Position numbers and translations under genes: made by a program
The notes under the pieces: generated by a model
What the model was told of the DNA's origin: nothing
The model's input: only the letters and a program-made list of their open reading frames with translations
Database searches by the model: none
Shown: piece after piece, positions 1 through 6,800 of the stretch
Layout: the number at the start of each line of letters is the position of its first letter
How positions within the stretch are numbered: the stretch's first letter is position 1
Origin: CAZPWQ01 sp964590495
GTDB lineage: Bacteria > Bacteroidota > Rhodothermia > Balneolales > Balneolaceae
NCBI GenBank assembly: GCA_964590495.1
Contig: CAZPWQ010000126.1
Coordinates: forward strand, 1 to 9,772
Reading direction: 5' to 3'
DNA length: 9,772 nucleotides

Positions 1-1
1 T

Positions 2-68
2 GGAAAATTTCACACCGGTGAGTCTCTTGGAAGCAACCGCAATAGAACAAGGACCATTGAAATTTTCC
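2..68. repeat. 11-bp inverted repeat flanking a 45-base spacer
   Basis: GGAAAATTTCA at 2-12 is exactly the reverse complement of TGAAATTTTCC at 58-68. The arms are AT-rich and the 45 bases between them show no coding features. The pair could be the edge of a small repeat or mobile-element remnant that begins left of the window. An 11-base AT-rich match can also arise by chance over this distance, so confidence is modest. Confidence 0.4.
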
Positions 69-121
69 CGTGTGGCGAGCGAAGCCGCCGAGAAAGCTTC
101 ACCAGCCGGCGATTTTTTTGG

Positions 122-149
122 TTACTTTTTTCATCGTTGAAAAAAGTAA
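122..149. repeat. Perfect 10-bp hairpin (TTACTTTTTT / AAAAAAGTAA)
   Basis: The arms at 122-131 and 140-149 are perfectly complementary around the 8-base loop CATCGTTG. The stem is mostly A-T pairs and neither strand has a T-tract directly after it, so it is not a textbook intrinsic terminator. It lies about 150 bases past the HNH gene stop and could still serve as a weak bidirectional transcript end or as part of a dispersed extragenic repeat. Confidence 0.6.
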
Positions 150-225
150 TGAGGAAAGACTATTACCGTCTTCAAAATTATATACCAGCGACTTTTTTCC
201 GGTATTCCTTTCCCGCACTACTAAA

Positions 226-251
226 GAAGTTTCATCGCTGATAAAAACTTC
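226..251 (-). terminator. Weak candidate terminator hairpin for the nuclease operon
   Basis: GAAGTTT at 226-232 pairs perfectly with AAACTTC at 245-251 around a 12-base loop. Read on the minus strand, the stem is followed by a short TTTAG stretch. It sits about 50 bases past the HNH gene stop, where the operon transcript would be expected to end. The stem is short and the T-run is poor, so this is only the best local candidate. Confidence 0.25.
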
Positions 252-263
252 GACATGCCAGCG

Positions 264-281
264 ACGTAGTCACCGTAGTCA
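264..281. repeat. Two-copy 9-bp tandem repeat
   Basis: ACGTAGTCA at 264-272 is followed directly by CCGTAGTCA at 273-281, identical at eight of nine positions. It lies between the HNH gene stop and the hairpin at 226-251. No function can be read from it. Confidence 0.4.
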
Positions 282-299
282 GGCAGGAAATTTATAAAA

Positions 300-1223
300 T
301 CATGTTTTATATATATGCTCTCGATGCCACTCCAAAAACGCCTCCGAGGGCCGCTCATTATTCGACTCAGGCATCTGGGAAAGCTGACTGCCGTGCCAAG
401 CGTAGTATTCGCGTCCGTTCTCGTACTCTTCCCTGATACGGCTGCTGACTTCCACATTCAAGTCATCATTCAAAGTTATATATCCCTTGTCGAACAAGAT
501 GTGCAGATCTGAGCGCAGAAGCAGTCCGTTGCTGATGGTATTGGGACCGGATTCTGCATACGGTTTGATATGCGCCGCCTCTAAAACCGGCAGTGTTTTC
601 TCACCGGTTACCGCACACCGCCTGCTGTAGGCATCGGTGACCAGCACCCGGAAGGCACCCTGACCGATACGCGACCGTATCTCATATTTTTTGCCGTACC
701 TCTCCCCTTCTTCATAGACCAGTTCGGGTTCTTTGGGATCGGGTTCTTTGTCAGACAACCGCTCCTGCACCTGACTCCAAAGCCGGTTGCCTATGGCGTC
801 ATCTGTATTATAAGTTTTACCGACTACAATATTTTTGCTCCAGTTGGATGGCACCGGAATCCACTCTTCTTTCGGAAAGAAAAATGGTTCGGTGAGTATA
901 GTACAGCCGATGGAGGGATTTAAGTCTTTGCTTTTCCGCAGGCTCATGATCAGCTTCCGGTACTGATCATACGTTGCTGCACCGTTCTTGATCCCGAAGG
1001 CGTCCCAGGCAAGCGACAATGGCAGAATGGAGTGCCGGACAAAAAATCCGCCGCCGACTACGTAATCAAGTGGACTGTGCAGTTTAAACAGGAACGGAGC
1101 TCCCTCGGAAATGGCTCTGAAATTCATCGTACTACTCGGCCGCCAGAAATTCACCTCGTCCGGCTCGTGGTGAGCCAGGAAATGATACCAGTTGTCGTCG
1201 GTGACGGCGAGGAAGAATTTCAT
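300..1223 (-). CDS. HNH endonuclease with PUA/EVE-like N-terminal domain (predicted restriction endonuclease)
   Basis: The 307-residue protein is a predicted DNA-cutting enzyme. The C-terminal half carries an HNH_2-type nuclease domain: CAVTG at 203-207, the catalytic-type AAHIKPY with His218, then SNGLLLRSDLHILFD at 231-245 with Asn232 and His241. This is the arrangement seen in predicted restriction endonucleases of the COG3440 type. The N-terminal part (about 1-100: NFWRPSS, FLFKLHSP, VVGGGFF, LPLSLAWDAFG) resembles the conserved front domain common in these HNH proteins. I infer a PUA/EVE-like fold, a class that often reads modified bases, but the fold is not proven by motif alone. It is the last gene of the operon, with only three bases (CCC) between the preceding stop and its ATG, so translational coupling is likely. 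No Shine-Dalgarno sequence is evident and no signal peptide or membrane segment is seen. The cutting domain is firm; target and modification dependence are inferred. Confidence 0.88.
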   Translation of the reverse strand: MKFFLAVTDDNWYHFLAHHEPDEVNFWRPSSTMNFRAISEGAPFLFKLHSPLDYVVGGGFFVRHSILPLSLAWDAFGIKNGAATYDQYRKLIMSLRKSKDLNPSIGCTILTEPFFFPKEEWIPVPSNWSKNIVVGKTYNTDDAIGNRLWSQVQERLSDKEPDPKEPELVYEEGERYGKKYEIRSRIGQGAFRVLVTDAYSRRCAVTGEKTLPVLEAAHIKPYAESGPNTISNGLLLRSDLHILFDKGYITLNDDLNVEVSSRIREEYENGREYYAWHGSQLSQMPESNNERPSEAFLEWHREHIYKT

Positions 1224-1226
1224 GGG

Positions 1227-2144
1227 TTAGCTCATTTCATAACTTTCAAAAATAAGTGGCTCCGCTTTCTCCAGATCTTCTTCGTTTCGGATGGTAATTT
1301 CCAGATCCCCTGTACCAAAGTGCCCAATGTTGCGGACATCTCTGGTAAAGCCTTCCTCCAACTTTATTTCATCAGGATTCAATTTTATATATACCTGTAA
1401 TTTGTTACTCTGAGTATAGACTTCAACACAGGCAAAGTTTTTGATTCGCTTGTAAGCAAAATAATATTTAAGCGTCTTCTCCTGTACATCATCACCCAGA
1501 TTCATCATATAATCGCGAAGGGCATGATAAAGATCCGTAAGTTCCTTATTGGCCGATTTCAGATGATCAGTAATAGTCTTGTATTCTTGTTTGGTTCCGG
1601 ATGAATTTGAAGCAGTTGAGTCGCTGCCATTACTTTTCGCCTCAGCCACATTAACCAGTTCAAGAAGAAGCAGATTGTCACCAAATCTTCTATATCGGAT
1701 CAACTCGATATTCCGGTTCATCTGCTTTACCGCGTGCTCGTCGTACTTGGTAAAGTCACCGGCGATGCAAAGCAGACGGGGATTATACCAGTCGATATTT
1801 TCGGAATCCTCTGTTCCGATATTTTTAAGAACAAGTAATTCAAATTCAGCTTTGTGATCCAATAACCAATCTAGATAGAAGAGGCCCTGGTTGACGACAT
1901 TCTCGTTAGTAGCCCTTTTATACTCGATGATTACCGGACTCCCGTTTTCATCGATGCCCAGTGTATCAATTCTGCCTCCGTGGTTGGAACCGGTGGAGTA
2001 CTCCGTAGCCAGAAAGCTGACACCCAAGTAGATGTCCAGATTGTTTTCAATCTGAGTCTGGAGGGATTTTTCTATTTTGGCTGAGGAGCTTTGTAACACC
2101 TCAACTTTAGGACCATTTATTTGAAATAATTTAATATCAGACAT
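1227..2144 (-). CDS. DUF5655 protein with N-terminal NucS-like PD-(D/E)XK nuclease domain
   Basis: The 305-residue protein has two parts. The first, about residues 1-165, matches the NucS/DUF91-like endonuclease fold: an early helix with ExxLQTQIENNLDIYLG (about 25-41), then GGRIDTLGID (56-65) and VIIEYKR (71-77). These give the PD-(D/E)XK triad Asp60, Glu74 and Lys76, followed by Gln86 in NQGLFYLDWLL, another typical position. A Ser/Asn-rich linker (about 171-183) leads to a C-terminal domain (about 188-305) resembling DUF5655, a small alpha/beta module of unknown function often fused to such nuclease domains. All catalytic positions appear intact, so activity is plausible although proteins of this family are poorly characterised. 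It starts 8 bases after the helicase stop and ends 3 bases before the HNH gene, so the three are probably cotranscribed. Substrate is unknown; NucS relatives cut mismatched or branched DNA. Confidence 0.85.
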   Translation of the reverse strand: MSDIKLFQINGPKVEVLQSSSAKIEKSLQTQIENNLDIYLGVSFLATEYSTGSNHGGRIDTLGIDENGSPVIIEYKRATNENVVNQGLFYLDWLLDHKAEFELLVLKNIGTEDSENIDWYNPRLLCIAGDFTKYDEHAVKQMNRNIELIRYRRFGDNLLLLELVNVAEAKSNGSDSTASNSSGTKQEYKTITDHLKSANKELTDLYHALRDYMMNLGDDVQEKTLKYYFAYKRIKNFACVEVYTQSNKLQVYIKLNPDEIKLEEGFTRDVRNIGHFGTGDLEITIRNEEDLEKAEPLIFESYEMS

Positions 2145-2152
2145 AACCCCAG

Positions 2153-5100
2153 TTATTTCTTTATATTTTCAATGGCAATAATAATCTCACTCTTGGTATC
2201 CCCGACCTTACGCTCCAATTTTTCCAAGTAATCTTCCCCGAAAACCTGCTTGATCTCTTTTATGGCTTTTTTTAGTTCTTTTACTGCTTTTTTATTGCCT
2301 TTTTTAAGCTCAATATTAGCCAGCCGACGCATAGTAAACTTAGGTAGGGAACGGAAGTGGGTCAAATCTTTAATTAAAGTTCGAATAAAAGGAACCTCAC
2401 CAGCAAATTCACTTTTAAAATTATTGAGGGCATTTTTCAATACGTTTAAAGCTTTTACTTCAAACGATATCTCACTGTGTGTTACCGTATAATCGGCTTT
2501 GTGTGCTTTTACCGCTTCATAGCACTTCCAGAAAGTCTCACTTAGTTCCAGTTTGGGCTCATTCAAATCACATTCTATGTATGGCAGACTATCCATGACT
2601 GAATATATGGTCTCAACACTAGGCCTATCATCTTTTGGATCCGCAACATGGCTGATAAAAAAACCGAGCGCTTTGCGACGGAAAACCAAGAGTTCACTTT
2701 TAGTATGTCCCTTGGCACTTTTAATACGGTAGGCAAAGTTTGAGACCCGCTCTATGACATCGGGATGATTTTCTTCGATTTCCTGATAGATGTTACGGAT
2801 ATGCGTAAGTGGTCCCGGTTCTTCAGCCTCATCAGGGTTTCGGTTTACCCGTTTGAACAGCTCCGAAGGCGTCGGCTCCTCTTCCTCATCGAAAATCCGG
2901 GTATCTTCGCCCAAGGTATTATGTATCAGAAACATCTTTTGTGCGGCTATTTGCCTGCTTTTTACCACATTTGCCCCCTGTTCGGTTGGAAAAAAATTAT
3001 AAATGTGCAGATCATCAAAAACCTTTTTGCCAATCCTGTTAATACGGCCCACACGTTGTATCACCCGGGTCGGATTCCATGGTATATCATAATTTATTAT
3101 TGCGCCGGCCCGGTTCAGGTTTTGACCTTCGGACAAAATATCACTAGTTAGAAGAACCTTATAATCGTCTTTCTGCTTTTCTTCGCTAACGGATGCATCG
3201 AAATTTTGTAGTAGCTCCTTCGCTTTTCTCTTTCCAATCGTGCCATCAACTACGAATATATCATCGGGAAACGCATCTTTAAAAAATGGTTCCAAATGCT
3301 GTATAGTATCTACATATTCCGAGAAAAGAATAACCTTTCGCTGAGGTTCGCCATCCTCTGGTAGTTCATCAAGTATTCTGCGAACTTCATCGATTACACG
3401 ATTGGCTTTCGGGTCATTTTGTGCCAGGTCCAAAGCATCTATCTGATCTTTTACTTCTACCAGCATAGCCAGATCACTTTTAATATCTGCGAAAAACTCG
3501 TCCTTGTGTTCAAAGTCTTCTACGTCGTAAATCCGATCATGCTTTGGACGTCGTTTTTTCTCTTCCAGTTTCTCTTCAAACTCTACTAATAACTCTTCGA
3601 TTTCTTCAGTCGAGGAATCATAGGCCTTCTCTACCAGTGTACGATCAAGAATGTATTTGCCACCTGAATTTTCAATAAATTCCAATACCCTTTTGTGTAC
3701 GCGAATAAAATTTTCAATACTCTGCCGGAATGATCCGAAAGAACTCTCGAATCGCTTAACCAACAAACGGCGCATAAAATCATACAAGTTACGCTGCTGT
3801 TGGTAGGTGCGATTACCCTCTTCATCCAGATTTTCTTCATCGACCTCTTTTTTATACATAAAAGGCTGGTAGATAGCGCCTTTAAATCTTGCACCATCCC
3901 CGAAATAAGTCGTCATAATGTCATCATAGAAAGCAGATTGTTCCCGACTCAATTCGAATAGCAGCTCATCAGGACTTTTAGTTTGTGATAGCTCCATGAT
4001 CTCTCTGCTGTATACCTGATCCTGCTTAAGATCCAAACGATTCCGTCGTATCAATACCGGTTCAATGACATTACGAATTTCCGAAGCCAGCTGGTTGGCT
4101 CGTATACGTACACGTTTCATATCGATGGGCAGCGTCCCGAATAAAGCCATATAGTAGCGTTCGGCTTTATCTCTTTTTTCCGGATCAACTGATTTATGAT
4201 TTTTAGTAATATAGGAGAGCCGTCTAAATATGGATTCGTAATGGGAGAATCGTCCTTCCAAATTGTCTTCCAGCGTAATTCCAGATTTGCCGGGAACAAT
4301 AAACAACTTCAGGAGAGAAAAGATATCGGCAGGACTATTATTGAAAGGGGTAGCCGTCAATAACAAGGTAGTCCGGTTACGGCAAATAGTAGAAAGGAAT
4401 TCATAGTCATGTGTATCTTGATTTCGAAAGCGATGAGCTTCATCTACAATGACTGTTTCGATGTCATCGCCCCACTGCCGCATATATTCGGCGGCACCCT
4501 CCAGGTCACCGGCCGACATCACTTTCCAGTCATACAGTTTGAAATCATGCGCATATTTGTTCCAACCGGAGGAAGCAGTTTTTTCGTCTCCCATTAAGCC
4601 CGGTGGACAGATAATTACTCCTCTTCCGCCGAGATGCTTGGCTACCAGACTGGCAATCACAGATTTTCCCAAACCAACTACATCGGCGATTATGGCACCC
4701 TGGTATTCATCCAAAATTGTTAACGCCTGGTTGACAGCATCGACCTGGTAGCGGTACTGTTTATATTCCTGCTCTTCCAGCAGATTCATAATCTGTGGCT
4801 TCACTTCTTTCTGTTCCATCAGCTCAATGTAGGTCTTCAGCACCATCACATATGCTTCAAAAGGAGATACCTCGGCAGCCTGGGTGCGGTTTTTCACCAT
4901 GTCGATTAAAAACTTCTTTACCGAGTCATCTTCTGTAATCGGAACAGCAGTATCCCAAAGTGCGTCAAAGTATTCTTCAGCCTCATCGGTCCCAAAATCA
5001 CTTAATTCTACATTAAACTCGTTTTGCTCTTCTATTCCGGCCTTCGTCAAGTTACTGCTGCCGGTCACAAAGAAACATTCCCGCAGGCTTTGAAGCTTAT

Positions 5101-5530
5101 CTTTGGTTTTAAAGATATAAAGCTTGGCATGATTGGGCTCCAGGGTCTTTCGAATGACCAACCGGTTCTGCTCCAGGAGGTCAAGAAAAAAATCGACCTG
5201 CTCATAAAATGCTTCCCGGTCCAGCTCTTCCGCATTCAGGGCTTTGCCAAAAGATTCCATCACTTGATCTGCAACTTCCTGGTTGGAATGCTGGCTGTTG
5301 TCAGCAGGTATTTCCATCAGCTGACCAAGCATCTTATCTACCTGCAACCCCACCAAGACTTTGATTGTAAGATCATCTCGCTCTTTTAATGTTCTATATA
5401 ATTCCTTCCAGCCGGAAAAGTAGAAAAAACCAACTAAAAACTTCAGTTCAGCACTATGGCCGATGAGTTCATGTAGTCTTTTCTTGAGCTTTCTTGTCTG
5501 GCTATTAGTGATAAATGCCTTTGTACCCAT
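2153..5530 (-). CDS. Phospholipase D-like nuclease fused to SNF2/RapA-like helicase
   Basis: This 1125-residue protein leads the operon and is probably its motor and one of its cutters. Residues about 1-190 form a PLD-type nuclease domain with a single HxK motif (EPNHAKLYIF, His134 and Lys136) and the downstream GSSNLTKAG (157-165) and NEFNVEL signature. One motif copy implies that two subunits form the active site. The motif's usual trailing Asp is Lys141 here. The superfamily 2 helicase follows: YRYQVDAV (259-266), Walker A in DVVGLGKSV (283-291), Walker B VDEAH (362-366), TATPFNN (392-398), then after a long charged insertion the second RecA domain with VILFSEYVDT (733-742), SEGQNLNRA (800-808), NYDIPWNPTR (813-822) and QRVGRINRIG (825-834). 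The tail (about 1070-1125) is lysine-rich. The closest named helicase classes are SNF2/RapA and DISARM DrmD, but no DISARM partner genes are visible. The ATG has no clear Shine-Dalgarno sequence. The predicted role is ATP-driven tracking on foreign DNA. Confidence 0.93.
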   Translation of the reverse strand: MGTKAFITNSQTRKLKKRLHELIGHSAELKFLVGFFYFSGWKELYRTLKERDDLTIKVLVGLQVDKMLGQLMEIPADNSQHSNQEVADQVMESFGKALNAEELDREAFYEQVDFFLDLLEQNRLVIRKTLEPNHAKLYIFKTKDKLQSLRECFFVTGSSNLTKAGIEEQNEFNVELSDFGTDEAEEYFDALWDTAVPITEDDSVKKFLIDMVKNRTQAAEVSPFEAYVMVLKTYIELMEQKEVKPQIMNLLEEQEYKQYRYQVDAVNQALTILDEYQGAIIADVVGLGKSVIASLVAKHLGGRGVIICPPGLMGDEKTASSGWNKYAHDFKLYDWKVMSAGDLEGAAEYMRQWGDDIETVIVDEAHRFRNQDTHDYEFLSTICRNRTTLLLTATPFNNSPADIFSLLKLFIVPGKSGITLEDNLEGRFSHYESIFRRLSYITKNHKSVDPEKRDKAERYYMALFGTLPIDMKRVRIRANQLASEIRNVIEPVLIRRNRLDLKQDQVYSREIMELSQTKSPDELLFELSREQSAFYDDIMTTYFGDGARFKGAIYQPFMYKKEVDEENLDEEGNRTYQQQRNLYDFMRRLLVKRFESSFGSFRQSIENFIRVHKRVLEFIENSGGKYILDRTLVEKAYDSSTEEIEELLVEFEEKLEEKKRRPKHDRIYDVEDFEHKDEFFADIKSDLAMLVEVKDQIDALDLAQNDPKANRVIDEVRRILDELPEDGEPQRKVILFSEYVDTIQHLEPFFKDAFPDDIFVVDGTIGKRKAKELLQNFDASVSEEKQKDDYKVLLTSDILSEGQNLNRAGAIINYDIPWNPTRVIQRVGRINRIGKKVFDDLHIYNFFPTEQGANVVKSRQIAAQKMFLIHNTLGEDTRIFDEEEEPTPSELFKRVNRNPDEAEEPGPLTHIRNIYQEIEENHPDVIERVSNFAYRIKSAKGHTKSELLVFRRKALGFFISHVADPKDDRPSVETIYSVMDSLPYIECDLNEPKLELSETFWKCYEAVKAHKADYTVTHSEISFEVKALNVLKNALNNFKSEFAGEVPFIRTLIKDLTHFRSLPKFTMRRLANIELKKGNKKAVKELKKAIKEIKQVFGEDYLEKLERKVGDTKSEIIIAIENIKK

Positions 5531-5632
5531 AAAAATCAGTTTTAATATCAGTCTATTGTGAGTTCCCTAAACAAAAGTTCAATAATATCCTTTGTTTTTG
5601 GGATAATGTCATATACTTCATCGCTTTTACTT

Positions 5633-5672
5633 TTTATTATGCAAAATTAGGGTTTATTATGCACAATCAGGG
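5633..5672. repeat. Two-unit 20-bp tandem repeat, candidate operator
   Basis: TTTATTATGCAAAATTAGGG (5633-5652) is followed without a gap by TTTATTATGCACAATCAGGG (5653-5672), matching at 18 of 20 positions. Each unit contains an imperfect palindrome centred on TGCA: ATTATGCAAAAT (5636-5647) and ATTATGCACAAT (5656-5667), each with five of six pairs matching. The 20-bp period is close to two helical turns, which would place two bound proteins on the same DNA face. No obvious DNA-binding regulator is encoded in the window, so the binding protein is unknown. Confidence 0.65.
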
Positions 5673-5732
5673 TGACACCACGTAGGCATCCCCTGAATAT
5701 ATTATTTAACGGCTATCGCTTTTTAGTACTCG

Positions 5733-5744
5733 AATATGCATATT
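5733..5744. promoter_or_regulatory. Perfect 12-bp palindrome upstream of the ATPase gene
   Basis: AATATGCATATT reads the same on both strands and ends 21 bases before the ATPase ATG. Its TATGCA core is shared with both units of the tandem repeat at 5633-5672, so it may be a third site for the same regulator. Its position close to the start codon would suit repression of the ATPase gene. The functional call is inference. Confidence 0.45.
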
Positions 5745-5765
5745 TTCTAAAAACCTGACGATTTT

Positions 5766-6800
5766 ATGAGTCATTACGATTATATAAAAGAAATTACACG
5801 TTATGCTCTGCAGAGCGATGATAAACGCCTGAAAGAAAAGGTGCAGGGATTGATTGACTATTCCAAGAAGATTAACAAGCATAATTTTGCTCTGGAACTA
5901 CAGTCGATACTGAAAGAAAACCGGCAGAAGCAGGCTGTTAATAGCGGCCCAATGTTCCAAAACCAGATTACAGAATCTGTACCTGTGGAGGATCAATCTC
6001 TGAAAGATCTTGTGCTTGAAAAGCTAAGCTCAAGATACTCTTTTGATGATTTGATCTGCGAGCCATCTGTATTGGATAGTCTCAGGCTTTTCGTAAAAGA
6101 ACAACAGAGCTATGAATACCTGAAAAAGTTTGAACTGCCTGTTTCCAATAAAGTTTTTCTCCACGGACCATCAGGTTGTGGCAAAACGCTGGCCGCTTAT
6201 GTACTGGCGGGTGAGCTGAATCGACCGATGTACGTAATAAATGTCGGGGCTGTGGTCTCTTCCAAACTCGGAGAAACCAGTAAGAACCTGAGTAAGCTGT
6301 TCCAGAAAGCAGCCCGAAATGAATGCGTACTGTTTTTTGATGAATTTGACACGCTCGGCAAGTTAAGAGATTCAAACCAGGATCATGCAGAAATGAAGCG
6401 GGTGGTTAATACATTTTTGCAGTTGTTTGATTATCTGCCTCAAAATGTGGTATTGCTTGCAGCTACCAATCACGCTCATTTAATTGACTCCGCGCTGATC
6501 CGCCGTTTTGATGTAAAACTAAAGCTTGAACTGCCGGATAAAAACTATATTAAACAGTTAATCAATAAAACCCTTAGTGCCGGCCCATTTTCTCTGGATG
6601 ATCAACACGAACTTCATGATGTTATCCAGACAGCCAAAGGACTTTCTTATTACAGCATTCAACGTACGCTGATCAGAGCCATTAAAAACAGTCTTTTTGA
6701 TCTGGAAAATAAAACTACACAGTTAAAACCAGTTATCAGTACGGAATTCTGGCTCAAATCTATCAAAGAAGAGAAAAAACAACAGTCGGTTACAGACTAA
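5766..6800 (+). CDS. ietA: AAA+ ATPase, IetA-like
   Basis: The 344-residue protein has a helical N-terminal region (about 1-110) and one AAA+ module of the classic FtsH/Cdc48-like type. Visible motifs are Walker A GPSGCGKT (134-141), Walker B CVLFFDEFD (187-195, with Asp192 and Glu193), sensor 1 AATNH (232-236, Asn235) and the arginine-finger segment LIRRFD (244-249). A pore-loop-like stretch KLGET lies at 167-171. All residues for ATP hydrolysis are present, so it should form an active ring-type ATPase in the cytoplasm. The next gene encodes a subtilisin-like protease; an AAA+ ATPase paired with an S8 protease is the composition of IetAS, first described for Ti-plasmid stability and later reported as anti-phage. 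I infer that the ATPase controls or feeds the protease. The ATG lacks a Shine-Dalgarno sequence. The family call is firm; the IetA assignment rests on domain type and pairing. Confidence 0.87.
   Translation: MSHYDYIKEITRYALQSDDKRLKEKVQGLIDYSKKINKHNFALELQSILKENRQKQAVNSGPMFQNQITESVPVEDQSLKDLVLEKLSSRYSFDDLICEPSVLDSLRLFVKEQQSYEYLKKFELPVSNKVFLHGPSGCGKTLAAYVLAGELNRPMYVINVGAVVSSKLGETSKNLSKLFQKAARNECVLFFDEFDTLGKLRDSNQDHAEMKRVVNTFLQLFDYLPQNVVLLAATNHAHLIDSALIRRFDVKLKLELPDKNYIKQLINKTLSAGPFSLDDQHELHDVIQTAKGLSYYSIQRTLIRAIKNSLFDLENKTTQLKPVISTEFWLKSIKEEKKQQSVTD

Larger units (their letters stand above)
1..299. other. Gene-free region downstream of the nuclease operon
   Basis: No credible coding sequence was found here. 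The open frames on either strand have low-complexity translations without family features and overlap inverted repeats. The segment holds an 11-base inverted repeat (2-12 with 58-68), the palindrome CACCGGTG at 13-20, a GC-rich patch around 74-112 followed by a run of seven T, a perfect AT-rich hairpin (122-149), a second hairpin (226-251) and a 9-base tandem repeat (264-281). This density of small symmetric elements is typical of dispersed extragenic repeats that lie between or after operons. Calling it a dispersed repeat is inference, because only one copy can be seen in this window. Confidence 0.5.
5531..5765. promoter_or_regulatory. Divergent promoter region between the nuclease operon and the AAA+ ATPase gene
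   Basis: The gap separates two divergent start codons, so it must hold promoters for both the nuclease operon and the ATPase gene. It contains a 20-bp tandem repeat (5633-5672), an inverted repeat TCAGGG/CCCTGA (5667-5672 with 5691-5696) whose left arm overlaps the end of the second repeat unit, and a 12-bp palindrome (5733-5744). No strong sigma-70 -35/-10 pair and no clear Bacteroidota-type TAnnTTTG element stands out, so exact promoters are not called. The leaders in front of both ATG codons are AT-rich and lack a Shine-Dalgarno sequence. No small open frame or RNA gene is supported here. Confidence 0.7.

Noticed and set aside
122..149. Perfect hairpin as an intrinsic terminator
   Set aside because: The stem is AT-rich and no T-tract follows directly on either strand; kept only as a repeat or hairpin.
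70..297. Plus-strand open frame of 75 codons
   Set aside because: Its translation has no family features and it runs across the hairpins and repeats of a non-coding segment.
2765..3151. Plus-strand open frame of 128 codons opposite the helicase gene
   Set aside because: The opposite strand encodes conserved helicase motifs here; this frame is an antisense shadow, like others at 1032-1400, 5024-5389 and 8505-8849.
3631..3897. Minus-strand open frame inside the helicase gene, in another frame
   Set aside because: It lies wholly within a confidently assigned gene and its product resembles no family.
2153..5530. Assignment to DISARM (DrmD) or Mokosh
   Set aside because: No DrmA, DrmB or methyltransferase gene is present, and Mokosh uses a different helicase class with another domain order.
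300..5530. Classical type I or III restriction-modification operon
   Set aside because: No methyltransferase motifs (such as DPPY or NPPY with FxGxG) or specificity subunit are seen in any of the three proteins.
5633..5672. CRISPR-like repeat
   Set aside because: There are only two units with no spacer between them, so it fits an operator-type tandem repeat instead.
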